A stretch of DNA of 5,729 nt, taken from positions 1-5,729 of the forward strand of contig CALGNY010000262.1 in NCBI GenBank assembly GCA_937958375.1. Direction: 5' to 3'. Source of the stretch: an uncultured Bacillaceae bacterium. GTDB lineage: Bacteria; Bacillota; Bacilli; Bacillales; Alkalibacillaceae. Under the pieces are notes generated by a model, which was not told the DNA's origin, made no database searches, and saw only the letters and a list, made by a program, of their open reading frames with translations. Of this stretch, positions 5,694-5,729 are shown one piece after another. How positions within the stretch are numbered: the stretch's first letter is position 1; each line of letters starts with the position of its first letter. The translations under genes were made by a program, and so were the position numbers.

Positions 5694-5729
5694 GTTTTGG
5701 TATCATCTCAATTTTTGGTATAGAGGAAC
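5694..5729 (+). CRISPR. First 36-nt repeat of the CRISPR array (array cut by window end)
   Basis: The final 36 bases begin GTTTTGGTAT and end TATAGAGGAAC. They match the reverse complement of the tracrRNA anti-repeat at 3360-3393 apart from two G:U positions and a small bulge, which identifies them as a CRISPR repeat even though only one copy is visible. Length, the GTTTT start and position after csn2 fit type II-A, and the 3' half resembles the S. aureus type II-A repeat as I recall it. The 9-mer TTTTGGTAT occurs twice inside it, at repeat positions 2-10 and 20-28. No spacer is in the window. Confidence 0.92.

Noticed and set aside
5694..5729. Array transcribed toward csn2, with this as the leader-distal repeat
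   Set aside because: The tracrRNA on the + strand pairs only with the + strand transcript of the repeat, so the array must be read away from csn2.

Overview
The window is one nearly complete type II-A CRISPR-Cas locus, read left to right on the + strand: cas9 (136-3321), a tracrRNA gene (about 3344-3440), cas1 (3490-4392), cas2 (4376-4705), csn2 (4702-5661), and the first 36-nt repeat of the CRISPR array (5694-5729), where the window stops. The moderately low GC, strong GGAGG ribosome binding sites and sigma-A-like promoters fit a Bacillota host. The codon and protein style suggests a Bacillaceae-like bacillus, but that is an inference and I cannot name a species.

Region by region: positions 1-135 carry the cas9 promoter (extended -10 at 86-94) and a short stretch resembling the tracrRNA anti-repeat. 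cas9 encodes a compact 1061-residue nuclease, alignable with the S. aureus Cas9 branch, with every RuvC and HNH catalytic residue intact. The 168-bp gap between cas9 and cas1 is fully occupied. It holds a promoter overlapping the end of cas9, a tracrRNA whose anti-repeat matches the window's own CRISPR repeat, an intrinsic terminator with a TTCG loop, a possible cas1 promoter, and a hairpin that would cover the cas1 ribosome binding site. cas1, cas2 and csn2 overlap end to start and are probably translationally coupled. csn2 is of the large class (319 residues). Only 32 bp separate its stop codon from the first repeat, so the array leader and a likely array promoter lie partly inside csn2, and a long hairpin overlaps the csn2 stop codon and ends one base before the repeat.

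How it works together: Cas1-Cas2 with Csn2 (and, by family knowledge, Cas9-tracrRNA for PAM selection) insert new spacers at the leader end of the array. The array transcript pairs with tracrRNA, host RNase III would cut the duplex, and Cas9 uses the mature crRNA:tracrRNA to cleave matching DNA. The system looks functional: no gene is broken, and the repeat and anti-repeat match along almost their full length. The least ordinary parts are non-coding: the intra-operon tracrRNA with its terminator, the possible switch on cas1 translation, the repeat built as an 18-nt near-dimer, and the compressed, structured leader. The spacers lie outside the window.
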